Notes: generated by a model not told the origin, from the letters alone. Counted from the stretch's first letter, positions 25,402 through 34,563 are shown. The stretch is DNA of 64,000 nt from Enterococcus thailandicus (GCF_001886265.1 NZ_JXLE01000004.1:100584-164583), one strand, 5' to 3'. Program-made: numbers and translations.

Positions 25402-25592
25402 AAAGGCTTCTCCTCTCTCTGGATTTTGGAAGTACGCACATACGCATCCCCCCTCACTTTTAATTGGATAGCCACCGTCATAAACTCTACTGTCGTTTGT
25501 TAGTATACCATGTTCGTCAGAAAAAAAACTTGACTTTAAAATAATCCTGGATGTTTTTTTATAGCACATCCATTCATTTTTAGAAACAGAAT

Positions 25593-25644
25593 AAAAGCAT
25601 CGCTTTCTCAAAAATAGTCGTTTTTTTTGAGAAGCGATGCTTTT
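25593..25644. terminator. Bidirectional terminator after ybjQ
   Basis: A long near-perfect inverted repeat (AAAAGCATCGCTTTCTC with its complement) with T runs on both sides separates the YbjQ gene from the toxin leader. Confidence 0.85.
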
Positions 25645-25672
25645 GTTTCGTTCTAACTTGTAGAAAAGCTGT

Positions 25673-25993
25673 TTATCGGGTAGCTACAGCAGTTCCGCTA
25701 CAAGTAACCATTAACATACCGTTGTCACTACCAAGAACCTCATAGTCCATTTTTACACCAATGATGGCGTTAGCGCCAAGAGTCTCCGCGCGACGTGCCA
25801 TTTCAGCTAGCGCTTCTTCTCGAGCTTGTAATAGCTCATCTTCGTAGCTTTTTGAGCGTCCGCCAAATACATTTCGTAATCCTGCACCGATATCTTTAAA
25901 CACGTTGATACCAGTAATTACTTCACCAAACACGATTCCTTTATAAGCCTCGATTGTTGTTCCTTCAACACTATTTGTAGTTGTTGTAATCAA
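25673..25993 (-). CDS. YbjQ/UPF0145-family protein
   Basis: This 106-residue protein matches the YbjQ family: [20 protein letters not shown], then [36 protein letters not shown] and [13 protein letters not shown]. Members form pentamers and were once called heavy-metal-binding, but their function is unknown. The start is the TTG at 25993, eight bases after AAGGAG; a GTG further out overlaps the ribosome site. It is monocistronic. Confidence 0.88.
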   Translation of the reverse strand: MITTTTNSVEGTTIEAYKGIVFGEVITGINVFKDIGAGLRNVFGGRSKSYEDELLQAREEALAEMARRAETLGANAIIGVKMDYEVLGSDNGMLMVTCSGTAVATR

Positions 25994-26138
25994 TTCGATC
26001 ACTCCTTTCTTAGCAAAAGTATAGCAAATTTTTTAATAAAGCGCTCTTTTTCAGCGGAAGTGTTGAAAATCTAAGTAAAAATTGCAACTTTGACTCGAGC
26101 TGTTTACAATAAAACTGGTGACAGAAAGAGGTGCGCAC

Positions 26139-26795
26139 ATGGAATTGAATCAAGCTGATTTCCAATTATTTGATCGAGAAATATATACTTTCAAGCAATT
26201 AAAAGAACAGTATTCAACACAAGAAATCGAAGAAATCAAAGCAGATTATAAAAAACAGTGGCAAAAGTGGAAAACGTTACAGTTAGAAGTTGCAACAGCG
26301 TTACCTGTAGAATATGGGATGCAAAAACCCAAAGTTGAAAGTTGGACGAATGGCTGGAATTTACGAAGTCATTTTTGGAGTGCTTACCGCAGCGAAGATC
26401 GCCAGCGAGAAAATGCATGCTTGGCTGTGTTATTAAATAAAAAACAATTTCAAGTTTATTTGATGTTTCAACAGTATAAAAGTGAAGAGCGAAGTGGTGG
26501 AGTGGAAGAATACAATGAGTTGCTAGCTGCATTACCAGAATGGAGTAAACAAGTTGCGATAGAACGCTATTACATTTGGCCTCAAGTGGAACACGAGTTG
26601 GAGGATCACTTACCTTTGGCTACCTATTTAGCAGATTCGAAAGGGCAAGAAAAATTGAGAGAAGCAATGGGGAATCGTTCGTTTCAGATTGGTCGCTTGT
26701 TTTTTGAAACAGAGGCTCCAGTAGAAAATCTTGTAGCAGAAACAATCAAAGCGTTAAAAGAGTTAGCACCTTTGTATTTTGCATTAAAAAAATAA
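26139..26795 (+). CDS. Conserved hypothetical protein (possibly HI_0552 family)
   Basis: A 218-residue soluble protein rich in Trp, Glu and Lys, with no signal or membrane segment. The order of conserved-looking blocks (WTNGWNLRSHFWSAYR near residue 70; ERYYIWPQVEHEL near 145; FQIGRLFFETEAP near 185) reminds me of the HI_0552 family, but I am not certain. No catalytic motif is obvious. I choose the ATG at 26139 because GAAAGAGGTG lies 7 bases upstream. It stands alone between ybjQ and the DUF1858 gene. Confidence 0.65.
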   Translation: MELNQADFQLFDREIYTFKQLKEQYSTQEIEEIKADYKKQWQKWKTLQLEVATALPVEYGMQKPKVESWTNGWNLRSHFWSAYRSEDRQRENACLAVLLNKKQFQVYLMFQQYKSEERSGGVEEYNELLAALPEWSKQVAIERYYIWPQVEHELEDHLPLATYLADSKGQEKLREAMGNRSFQIGRLFFETEAPVENLVAETIKALKELAPLYFALKK

Positions 26796-26910
26796 ACCTG
26801 TCCCTGTCTTTTCTAGCAAGGCTTGTGAAAAAGTGTGTTAATTTTGAATGAAAATAATAGTAAAGAGGCGTATAATAAGCGAGCATTCATGATTAAAAAG
26901 GAGGATGTCA

Positions 26911-27141
26911 ATGAAAGAATTGGATTTATCAAAGTCTTTGTTTGAACTAGTTTCCCTTTACCCCGAAGTAAAGGAATTGATGTATAGATTAGGTTTTGAA
27001 GCAATTGCAAAACCAGGAATGTTACAAACAGCGGGTCGTTATATGACGATTCCTAAAGGTGCAAAAATGAAAAAAATTCCTTTAGAAAAAGTGATCGGAT
27101 TATTTGAAGAAAATGGATTTATTGTGAAAGGAGTAGAGTGA
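26911..27141 (+). CDS. DUF1858 domain protein
   Basis: This 76-residue protein is one DUF1858 domain, starting ELDLSKSLFELVSLYPEVKE and containing the LGFEAIAKPGMLQTAGRYMT segment. DUF1858 domains often sit beside or fused to DUF438, hemerythrin or PAS domains in proteins linked to nitric oxide or iron-sulfur repair; the function is unproven. The ATG at 26911 is 6 bases after AAGGAGG, and the stop overlaps the next start (TGATG), so the two genes are co-translated. Confidence 0.85.
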   Translation: MKELDLSKSLFELVSLYPEVKELMYRLGFEAIAKPGMLQTAGRYMTIPKGAKMKKIPLEKVIGLFEENGFIVKGVE

Positions 27142-28466
27142 TGGAGCGAACAAGACAGCAACGACAAGAACGCATTGTAGAAATTTTAACGTTGTTACAT
27201 GAAGGTGGTTCGTTTGAAGCAGCGAAAGAATTGTTTAATCAAGAGTTTGACGGAGTGGATGTGACAGAAATCACAGCAGCTGAAAAAGCATTGATTCAGA
27301 GTGGCTTAAATCCACAAGAAATCCAACGATTATGTAACATTCATGCGGCAGTATTTAAGGGATCAATTAATGAGATTCATCGATCGAATTTGGAGCATGA
27401 ACAACCTGGGCATCCTATTCATACGCTGAAGTTAGAAAATCAAGTGTTACAATCTTTGTTAACAGATGAAATTGATGACTTATTGTTAAAAATCAAAGCA
27501 GGCGATTGGACACAAAAAGAACGACTACTTAAAGCACTCAAGGATCTAAGACAAATTGATAAGCATTATGCACGTAAAGAAACATTGATTTTTTCTTACA
27601 TGGAAAAATATGGAATTTCAGCACCACCCAAAGTGATGTGGGGTGTGGATGATGATATTCGCGACATGGTAAAAGCTTTGATTCAGCTAGCGGAAGACGA
27701 ACGAGCAGCATATAACCCCATTGCTACCAAATGGGAAGAAACGAAAAACGAAATCGAGGAAATGATTTTTAAAGAAGAAGAAATCATGGCGCCGATGACG
27801 CTGGATGTCTTTAGTTTATCTGATTGGGAAAAAATCGCAGCAGATAGTTTTGATATTGGTTTTGCCTTTATTCCAGAACCGCTTCCTTGGAAACCGAGCC
27901 AAGAGGCATTGGAAAAAGAAAGCGAGCGCGAACCAGCTCGTCAGTTGGCAATCCAACAAGCAAAAGCAACCACAGACGGAATTGCCGAAAGCTTGTTGAA
28001 CGAAACGGATAGCGTACCAGTATTTGTAGAAAAACAAGACAAAGCCGAAATGAAAGAAGTTTCTGAGCCAATTGTCCTACCAACAGGAACGTTAAAACTG
28101 GAACAAATGATTGCAATGTTTCAAGTTCTACCCGTTGATTTAACCTTTGTGGATAACGACGATCGAGTACGCTTTTTCTCTGAAGGAAAAGAACGTGTTT
28201 TTCCACGAACGACGTCAGTGATTGGGCGAGAAGTAGTAAATTGTCATCCACCAAAGAGCATGCATATTGTGCAGCAAATCTTAGATGATTTTCGTTCAGG
28301 TGCCCGTTCTGAAGCCGAGTTTTGGATTGATATGCGTGGGAAAAAAATCTATATTCGCTATTTTGCGTTAAGAAACGAAGCAGACGACTATCTTGGTTGT
28401 TTAGAAGTAACCCAAGATGTGACACGAATCCAGTCACTTGAAGGACAAAAAAGATTATTGGACTAA
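27141..28466 (+). CDS. DUF438 protein with hemerythrin-like and PAS domains
   Basis: A 441-residue protein. Residues about 15-85 are DUF438, then a helical hemerythrin-like region (HRSNLEHEQPGHPIHTL about 87-103, DKHYARKETLIFSYMEKYG about 145-163) that could hold a non-haem iron pair, then an acidic linker and a PAS domain at about 320-435 (LPVDLTFVDNDDRVRFFSEG). This architecture suggests a cytoplasmic sensor or repair factor for oxygen or nitric oxide, but no enzymatic activity is known to me. It is coupled to the DUF1858 gene; a terminator follows. Confidence 0.85.
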   Translation: MERTRQQRQERIVEILTLLHEGGSFEAAKELFNQEFDGVDVTEITAAEKALIQSGLNPQEIQRLCNIHAAVFKGSINEIHRSNLEHEQPGHPIHTLKLENQVLQSLLTDEIDDLLLKIKAGDWTQKERLLKALKDLRQIDKHYARKETLIFSYMEKYGISAPPKVMWGVDDDIRDMVKALIQLAEDERAAYNPIATKWEETKNEIEEMIFKEEEIMAPMTLDVFSLSDWEKIAADSFDIGFAFIPEPLPWKPSQEALEKESEREPARQLAIQQAKATTDGIAESLLNETDSVPVFVEKQDKAEMKEVSEPIVLPTGTLKLEQMIAMFQVLPVDLTFVDNDDRVRFFSEGKERVFPRTTSVIGREVVNCHPPKSMHIVQQILDDFRSGARSEAEFWIDMRGKKIYIRYFALRNEADDYLGCLEVTQDVTRIQSLEGQKRLLD

Positions 28467-28479
28467 AGCTAAGGATAAA

Positions 28480-28520
28480 AGGTTGTAATGAGTGTGACCG
28501 CTCATTGCAATCTTTTTTGT
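28480..28520 (+). terminator. Terminator after the DUF438 gene
   Basis: AAGGTTGTAATGAG pairs with CTCATTGCAATCTT and is followed by a T run. Confidence 0.85.
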
Positions 28521-28594
28521 TTTCTTGATAGCTATCAATGTTTTTCGCTTCTCTTTTGATTATTCTGTTATTGAAAAGTAAAGGAGGAGTTAGA

Positions 28595-30502
28595 ATGAAT
28601 AGTCAAAAAATAATTTTAAGTCATAAAAAACAATTGATGGTAATTAGTGGGAGTTTCATCTTTTTAGCGCTTGTTGCTAAATTTTTTTCGTATCAAGAAG
28701 GGTATCGTTTAAGTATGGCGATTTCGGCTCTTTTTGGGATTTTACCAATTGGACTTCAAGCATACCAAGCAATTAAAGTGAAAGTTATCAGTATTGATCT
28801 GTTAGTAACAATTGCGATTTTTGGTGCGTTTGCGATTGGTGAGTATAATGAGGCTGCGATTGTTGCATTCTTGTTTTTATTTGGTCATTTTCTTGAACAA
28901 AAAACATTGGAAAAAACACGTTCTGCTATTCAAAGTCTTGTTCAATTAGCCCCGACGACAGCTTGGAAATTTTTTGAAGACACGGTGGAAAAGATTCCGA
29001 TTGATGAGGTCGAGGAAGATGATTTGTTATTAGTTAAAACTGGTGCCCAAGTTCCAGTAGATGGGGTAGTTATAGAAGGTGAAGGCTCAATTGATGAATC
29101 AAGCGTTACCGGTGAAGCGCAGCGAGTAGCAAAAAAAGCCAAGGATCAAGTGTTTGCTGGAACAATTTTAGAAAATGGAACATTGAAAGTACAGGCAATG
29201 CGAGTCGGTGAAGAGACAACTTTTGGGAAAATTATTGAACTAGTTGAAGAAGCACAAGATGCTAAATCAACAACTGAACGATTTATTGACCGATTTGCAA
29301 CATACTACACACCGTTTGTGTTGATTCTTGCACTTTTAATTGGGGTGTTTTCTAAAGATATTCGTTTGGCAATCACAATTTTAGTTTTAGGATGCCCAGG
29401 AGCGTTAATCATAGGTGTTCCTGTCTCCAATGTTGCTGGAATCGGGAACGGTGCAAAAAACGGTGTGCTGGTCAAAGGTAGCGAAGTAATGCAAGTGTTT
29501 AGCCGAGTAGATACCATGGTTTTCGATAAAACAGGAACGTTAACTAATGGAAAACCAAGTGTTTCAAGTGTTAAGTCTTATGGTCAATCAGCGACGAATG
29601 TTCTGCCATTCGTCGCTAGAATCGAGCAAGAATCAGATCATCCTTTGGGACAGGCAATTGTAAAGTATGTGGAAAAACAGATGGGAAATATTGAACAGTA
29701 CCAAGTAACAAATACCACTGTAATCAAAGGAAAAGGAATTATTGCGACAGTAGCAGGAGAAAAACTATTTATAGGTAATCGCCAATTGTTAAGCGATCAA
29801 GCTATCTCTCTGTCAGAGGTTGAAGCAGACGAGCAACGACTACAACAAGAAGGTAATTCTTTAGTATTTGTGGCAACAAAAAATGAGGTCGTCTTATTGA
29901 TTGGAATCAAGGATCAACTTCGTGAGGGCGTCAAAGAAACTTTACAGAAATTGCAAGAAAAAGGGATCAAACGGCTCGTGATGTTATCTGGTGATAATCA
30001 ACTGACTGCTGAAAGCATAGGAAAAGAAATCGGTCTGTCGGAAATACATGGAAACCTATTACCAGAAGAAAAAGCAAACTATATCAAAAAAATACAAAAA
30101 GAGGGTCAAGTAGTTGCTTTTGTTGGTGATGGAATCAATGACAGCCCTTCTTTAGCGATTGCAGATATTGGAATTGCAATGGGGAACGGGACAGATGTTG
30201 CGGTGGAAACTTCCGATATTGTGTTGATGCAGTCTGATTTTAAAAAATTGCTTTATGCGTTTGATTTAACCAAAAAATCAGTTTTGAATATGAAAGAAAA
30301 TATTGGGATTGCGTTAGGAACAGTTTTATTCTTACTAATTGGATTGATTTTCGGCTATGTCTATATGGCGAGTGGTATGTTATTTCATGAATTAAGTATT
30401 CTACTAGTCGTTTTTAATAGTATGCGTTTATTATCTTATCGGCAAAAAAAGAAAAAACTTGATAGAAATCAATTATTTAAAGAAACAGAGGAATTAAACT
30501 AG
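28595..30502 (+). CDS. P1B-type metal-transporting ATPase with CPG motif
   Basis: A 635-residue membrane ATPase. It has the actuator TGEA (SSVTGEAQR), phosphorylation site Asp311 in DKTGTLTNG, HP motif SDHPLGQAIV and hinge GDGINDSPSLAIADIGIAMG. The membrane metal motif is Cys267-Pro-Gly (LGCPGALIIGVPVS) instead of the usual CPC, CPH or SPC, so the metal cannot be named with confidence. There is no N-terminal metal-binding domain, but the next gene encodes one separately. It is the first gene of a four-gene operon with an HMA protein, a Dps-like protein and an FLP-type regulator. The ATG at 28595 follows AAGGAGGAG. Confidence 0.9.
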   Translation: MNSQKIILSHKKQLMVISGSFIFLALVAKFFSYQEGYRLSMAISALFGILPIGLQAYQAIKVKVISIDLLVTIAIFGAFAIGEYNEAAIVAFLFLFGHFLEQKTLEKTRSAIQSLVQLAPTTAWKFFEDTVEKIPIDEVEEDDLLLVKTGAQVPVDGVVIEGEGSIDESSVTGEAQRVAKKAKDQVFAGTILENGTLKVQAMRVGEETTFGKIIELVEEAQDAKSTTERFIDRFATYYTPFVLILALLIGVFSKDIRLAITILVLGCPGALIIGVPVSNVAGIGNGAKNGVLVKGSEVMQVFSRVDTMVFDKTGTLTNGKPSVSSVKSYGQSATNVLPFVARIEQESDHPLGQAIVKYVEKQMGNIEQYQVTNTTVIKGKGIIATVAGEKLFIGNRQLLSDQAISLSEVEADEQRLQQEGNSLVFVATKNEVVLLIGIKDQLREGVKETLQKLQEKGIKRLVMLSGDNQLTAESIGKEIGLSEIHGNLLPEEKANYIKKIQKEGQVVAFVGDGINDSPSLAIADIGIAMGNGTDVAVETSDIVLMQSDFKKLLYAFDLTKKSVLNMKENIGIALGTVLFLLIGLIFGYVYMASGMLFHELSILLVVFNSMRLLSYRQKKKKLDRNQLFKETEELN

Positions 30503-30528
30503 AGATGTAGTGAAAGGGAGGATTTATC

Positions 30529-30759
30529 ATGAAAAAAGTAATTATCCAATTAGGAACATTGACTTGTCCATCTTGTATGCAAAAAATCGAACAAGGACTT
30601 AGTCAACAAACTGGTGTTGAAAAAGTAAAAGTTTTGTTTAATGCCAGCAAAGTAAAAGTTGAAATAAATGAAAAGGACATTCAACCAGAAGATTTAAGCA
30701 AGACAATCGAAGCGTTAGGTTATGATGTCGAAGGAATGAAAGTAAAGGAGTTAGCTTAA
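30529..30759 (+). CDS. HMA-domain metal-binding protein (metallochaperone-like)
   Basis: This 76-residue ferredoxin-like HMA domain has the CxxC site LTCPSCMQKIEQGL, then VEKVKVLFNASKVKVE and a C-terminal IEALGYDVE block. It resembles CopZ/MerP-like proteins and probably hands metal to the P-type ATPase encoded 26 bp upstream, which lacks its own domain. GGGAGG precedes the ATG and its stop is one base from the next start. Confidence 0.92.
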   Translation: MKKVIIQLGTLTCPSCMQKIEQGLSQQTGVEKVKVLFNASKVKVEINEKDIQPEDLSKTIEALGYDVEGMKVKELA

Positions 30760-30760
30760 G

Positions 30761-31291
30761 ATGAATTCAATTCAAAAATATGAACAAGAAAAACTTCAAA
30801 GTGAACAAGATCATCATACGCCAACTGCTGCAGCAATGATTAGTCATATTCTGTCTAACTTAGTTATTCATCGTACAAAACTTAAACAGATAAGAGCGTA
30901 CCTTAAAGGTAACCAACGTAGTTATTTAGAAACCAAGTTACCAACAATCATCGCGAAAGAAGATGAGTTGTTTGACGAATTAAGTCAATTGGTATTAGAT
31001 GAAGGGGAACTCATTCCAACAACGACTACGGAATTTGTCGATTATACAATGATTAAGGAAAGTGGTCAGTTGAAATATGAATCTCCTGAAAAAATGTTGA
31101 CCGAGATGGTCGCTGATTTTGCAACTCAAAATTTATTTGTTACTCGTGGAATTGTTTTAGCAGAAAAAGAAAATAAATATGGATTAGCAGAATGGCTCAA
31201 AGGATTATATGCTTGGCTTAATCACCAATTGTATACTTGGCAAAGTTATTTAGGAAATGATATTCGAGAAGGGTTAATGGAGGAAGAATAA
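30761..31291 (+). CDS. Dps-like ferritin-family protein
   Basis: A 176-residue helical protein. The segment VIHRTKLKQIRAYLKGN, then EDELFDELSQLVLDEGELIPTTTTEFVD, follows the helix pattern of Dps (helix with H/W near the start, D/E-rich helix, then a G-x-P-x-T turn). Dps proteins oxidise and store iron. The ferroxidase residues are only partly clear, so the family call is moderate; it could be a divergent member without activity. It sits between the HMA protein and the Crp/Fnr regulator in the same operon, which points to metal or redox homeostasis. Confidence 0.6.
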   Translation: MNSIQKYEQEKLQSEQDHHTPTAAAMISHILSNLVIHRTKLKQIRAYLKGNQRSYLETKLPTIIAKEDELFDELSQLVLDEGELIPTTTTEFVDYTMIKESGQLKYESPEKMLTEMVADFATQNLFVTRGIVLAEKENKYGLAEWLKGLYAWLNHQLYTWQSYLGNDIREGLMEEE

Positions 31292-31303
31292 GGAGGGAGT
31301 TAC

Positions 31304-31963
31304 GTGGAACATCAACATTTGTGTGTCTCAGTCGTACCGTTATTCAATCATCTGGCAGAAGCAGAACAACAAAAAATCCATGAATTAGTGAGCCACCGAA
31401 AGTTTAAGAAAGGTGAACAAATCTTTTCACCAGCTGACGAGGCTCAATTAGTGATTGTCGCTCAAGGAAAGTTGAAAGTGTACCAGCTTTCTTCTAGTGG
31501 AAAGGAGCAGTTGTTGCGTGTTTCTTTGCCAGGAAGTTATGAGGGAGAAAGCCAATTGTTTGGTGTTCCTAATGACTCCTTATTTGCTGAAGCATTAGAG
31601 CCCACAGAAATTTGCTTGTTAAGACAACGAGATTTTTCAAATTTGTTACTTCATTATCCAGAATTAAGCTTAAAGTTGTTAGAAATTAATGCAGAAAAAA
31701 TGGCGAAGATTGAGCAACAAACACAATTTTTGATGATGGAAAAAGTGGAAGAACGCTTAGCCACGTATTTGCTTGACCTGTTTCAAGTAGAAGAAAATGT
31801 TCAATTAAACCTCCCGATGAAAATGAAAGAGTTAGCTGCTTTTTTGGGAACTACCCCTGAAACATTATCCAGAAAATTCAAGTTGTTGGAAAAACAACAA
31901 CTAATTCAACGAAAAGGTCGAGTCATTGAACTGACTGACATCGAGGGATTAGAAGAACTGTAA
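31304..31963 (+). CDS. Crp/Fnr-family regulator of the FLP type
   Basis: This 219-residue protein has a cyclic-nucleotide-binding-like beta-barrel (about 10-115), a long helix and a C-terminal HTH_CRP (KMKELAAFLGTTPETLSRKF). It contains Cys7 and Cys104, the same spacing as the Cys5-Cys102 pair that I recall forming the redox switch in Lactobacillus casei FLP. It should bind DNA in response to oxidation, probably controlling its own operon of metal ATPase, HMA and Dps-like genes. The start is GTG at 31304 behind AAGGAGGG. A terminator follows. Confidence 0.88.
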   Translation: MEHQHLCVSVVPLFNHLAEAEQQKIHELVSHRKFKKGEQIFSPADEAQLVIVAQGKLKVYQLSSSGKEQLLRVSLPGSYEGESQLFGVPNDSLFAEALEPTEICLLRQRDFSNLLLHYPELSLKLLEINAEKMAKIEQQTQFLMMEKVEERLATYLLDLFQVEENVQLNLPMKMKELAAFLGTTPETLSRKFKLLEKQQLIQRKGRVIELTDIEGLEEL

Positions 31964-31984
31964 CTATTATTAGAATGTCAAAGA

Positions 31985-32026
31985 GAGGATGAATCCAAAC
32001 TGATGGTTTGGATTCATCCTCTTTTT
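31985..32026. terminator. Bidirectional terminator between flp and the ABC permease
   Basis: The 16-bp perfect stem GAGGATGAATCCAAAC with its complement around a short loop, with T and A runs on the two sides, ends convergent operons. Confidence 0.92.
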
Positions 32027-33635
32027 AATCGACAATCAAATCTCTTTGACGATAGCCAAGGGCACCTAAGCAAATCATACCTATACTAATGACCATTATT
32101 GTGCTAAACGTTGAAAAATCAAATGTTTCCACTGGCATCTTAGGAAACCAACTTTGGATGGCCGTTTTGGCAAACCAATCAGGCAAATTTAAAATTCCGC
32201 CGAAGTAATTCAGCATGAACGAATAACCTAAATAAATGTAACTAATTTTGCCGAGTTTGGGTGCCCAACCTAAGAACAATCCAGCTAACCCAATGAAAAA
32301 CAAAATTGTCGGAAAAAGATTAAACCCAGCTGTTAAAAAAGTAGCTAGTGTCATTGGTGATGTGGCAGTCATCACTGACAATGCTGTTACCCCGAGAGAG
32401 CCCGCGCTCAACAAAGTTGCTAACACGCCGGCAATCACAGCCAAAATAATTGTAGTCCAATAAAATGTATTACGAGAAGTCTTAGTTGAAAACAATTGAT
32501 CCAGGTGCCCGCGAGTTTCTTCCGAGAATAATTTATTCGTTAACGCAATTGGCAAAATGGCCGAAAGGCAAATTAAGACCATCATAATCGTGCTAGTAAA
32601 CGATTCTTCTATAGAGGAACCTGATTGCATAAACATTTGTTTCATTAACTCATTACTTTCTAAAAAATCTTGCATATCGCCATAAATCGAACCATAAGCA
32701 GCACCCATGACAGTAAAAGCTACGAGCCAACTGATAATGACTCCTCGATTTAGACGGAAAAACAGACCGGGAACGGATAATAACGAGCGTTTGGCTCTTG
32801 CAGGTCCCTCACTTTCTGGAAAATAACCAGAATTCAAATCACGATGTTCTTCTAATAAACCCGCACCAACGCTGATTACTATACTAAACAAAAGGAGGTA
32901 AAGGAGTGGAATCCAGTTATTTTTAGTAAAAGGATACGTTAAATAGGTCCAACCTAAAGGATTAAGCATGGACAAATCACTTTTGCTAACGTCAGTCCAG
33001 GCTCTCATTAAGTACATCAGACCTAATAGTGAAAGTGATGTGCCAGTTGCGCTTGAAGAAACCGGCATGAGTTGAGCAAAGAATAAAGCAATCACACCAC
33101 CTAAAAAACCAGCAGCTCCCACGGAAAAACCAAACAGCAAGGATCCTTCCACTGTTATAGAAGAAGCTTGAAAGGCAATCATAATTCCACCAGTGAGTCC
33201 TGCTAGTAACAAATTGATTAACAAAGTTTCAGCTAAAACAGCAAATGAATTGGCTTGTCGACCAACTCTGAAGGAACGAATCAATTCTGCTAAGCCAAGA
33301 TCTTCTTCTTTTCTTGTATGGCCGACCACGTGTAAAATGGATAGCACAGCTGCAAATAACCCACAGAAAAGTAACATTTCGTTTGCGTACATCGCACCTA
33401 GTGTATAGTCAGCTGCTGAATGGACAGGTGAAGGTCCGACCATTGAAATCATCGCAGGGTTTTGCATCGTTTCATACATTCCTGTTAGACCATTTCCTTT
33501 TGCAATCTCTTCGAAGGCTGGAACATAAGCACCAGAAAATAAACCCAAACCAATGACCCAAAAACTTATTTTTTTCCAATCACGCTTGAGGTACTGCAAG
33601 AAAAGAACAGACCAACGTGAAAAACGTTCGTTCAT
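32025..33635 (-). CDS. ABC exporter permease (large ABC-2-like)
   Basis: This 536-residue protein has about twelve hydrophobic segments in two similar halves of six, each with an ABC-2-like pattern, typical of large permeases encoded beside a single ATPase and a TetR regulator (YhgE/antibiotic exporter type). It probably exports an antibiotic, a peptide or a lipid; the substrate is unknown. GGGAGG lies before the ATG. It is 21 bp downstream of the ATPase gene and should be cotranscribed. Confidence 0.85.
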   Translation of the reverse strand: MNERFSRWSVLFLQYLKRDWKKISFWVIGLGLFSGAYVPAFEEIAKGNGLTGMYETMQNPAMISMVGPSPVHSAADYTLGAMYANEMLLFCGLFAAVLSILHVVGHTRKEEDLGLAELIRSFRVGRQANSFAVLAETLLINLLLAGLTGGIMIAFQASSITVEGSLLFGFSVGAAGFLGGVIALFFAQLMPVSSSATGTSLSLLGLMYLMRAWTDVSKSDLSMLNPLGWTYLTYPFTKNNWIPLLYLLLFSIVISVGAGLLEEHRDLNSGYFPESEGPARAKRSLLSVPGLFFRLNRGVIISWLVAFTVMGAAYGSIYGDMQDFLESNELMKQMFMQSGSSIEESFTSTIMMVLICLSAILPIALTNKLFSEETRGHLDQLFSTKTSRNTFYWTTIILAVIAGVLATLLSAGSLGVTALSVMTATSPMTLATFLTAGFNLFPTILFFIGLAGLFLGWAPKLGKISYIYLGYSFMLNYFGGILNLPDWFAKTAIQSWFPKMPVETFDFSTFSTIMVISIGMICLGALGYRQRDLIVD

Positions 33636-33656
33636 AATAAAAAACCTCCCTGTGAC

Positions 33657-34538
33657 TTAATTTTCATAATGACGCATAAATAAGTCTTCGAGTGTTGGTG
33701 GGACAGACTCAAACTTCTTCACTCCTAATTTTGTAGCGGCAAGTAAAATTTCATTGAGTTGTTCAGTATCCGCAGAAAAATGTGCTTGATTTTCTTTTTG
33801 AACAAAGTCGTGAACACCAGACAAACTTGCAAGAGTTGCGACATCGCCTTGTGTTTCAATAGTGATTGTTGAGCGAGTCAAGTGTCTTAATTCGGCTAAC
33901 GAACCTTCTTCGACAACTGTTCCTTGCCGGATAATAACAATCTTATCTGCCAAGCGTTCCACTTCACTGAGAATGTGTGAAGAAAGCAAGATTGCTTTCC
34001 CAGCACGTTTGATTTTTTCGACCTCTTCTTGAAATACTGCTTCCATTAACGGATCAAGACCTGAAGTTGGTTCGTCAAACAGATACAAATCAGAATCTAC
34101 TGATAATGCAGCAATCAATCCAACTTTTTGGCGGTTCCCCTTTGAATAATTTTTGGCTTTTTTCTTAGGATCTAATTCAAAACGTTTAATCAACTCATCA
34201 CGTTTTTCTTTGTTCCCATTTCCATGTAATTTCATAAATAAGTCAATGATTTCGCCACCAGTCAAACTTCCCCATAAAGCAACATCTCCTGGAACATACG
34301 AGAGACGTTCGTGAATGACAAGACTCTCTTTAAATACATCTTTACCGAAAATTTCAGCTTGTCCGCCATCTTTACGAATGATTCCTAACAATGTTTTGAT
34401 AGTTGTTGATTTTCCTGCCCCGTTTGGGCCGATAAAACCAACAACTTCACCAGCGTTCACAGAAAAAGACACGTCTTTTAGTGCTTCGAATTTTCCAAAC
34501 TTTTTTTGTAAATGCTGTACCTTAACAACTTCTGACAT
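33657..34538 (-). CDS. ABC exporter ATP-binding protein
   Basis: This 293-residue ATPase has Walker A GPNGAGKST, signature sequence YSKGNRQKVGL (a variant of LSGGQ), Walker B LYLFDEPTSGLD and H-loop LLSSHIL. The C-terminal 80 residues are the extension seen in DrrA/CcmA-type drug exporters. It energises the permease encoded next to it. The ATG at 34538 is ten bases after AAGGAG; a TTG six bases further out is also possible. It is transcribed away from the TetR gene. Confidence 0.92.
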   Translation of the reverse strand: MSEVVKVQHLQKKFGKFEALKDVSFSVNAGEVVGFIGPNGAGKSTTIKTLLGIIRKDGGQAEIFGKDVFKESLVIHERLSYVPGDVALWGSLTGGEIIDLFMKLHGNGNKEKRDELIKRFELDPKKKAKNYSKGNRQKVGLIAALSVDSDLYLFDEPTSGLDPLMEAVFQEEVEKIKRAGKAILLSSHILSEVERLADKIVIIRQGTVVEEGSLAELRHLTRSTITIETQGDVATLASLSGVHDFVQKENQAHFSADTEQLNEILLAATKLGVKKFESVPPTLEDLFMRHYEN

Positions 34539-34563
34539 CCCCAAGTCACTCCTTTCACATTCA

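Noticed and set aside
25252-25611. 119-residue protein in the toxin frame
   Set aside because: The upstream part has no ribosome site and covers the likely promoter and leader; only the last 49 codons match a toxin family.
32248-33556. Plus-strand frames opposite the ABC permease gene
   Set aside because: They lack ribosome sites and family similarity, and are mirror images of the hydrophobic permease codons.
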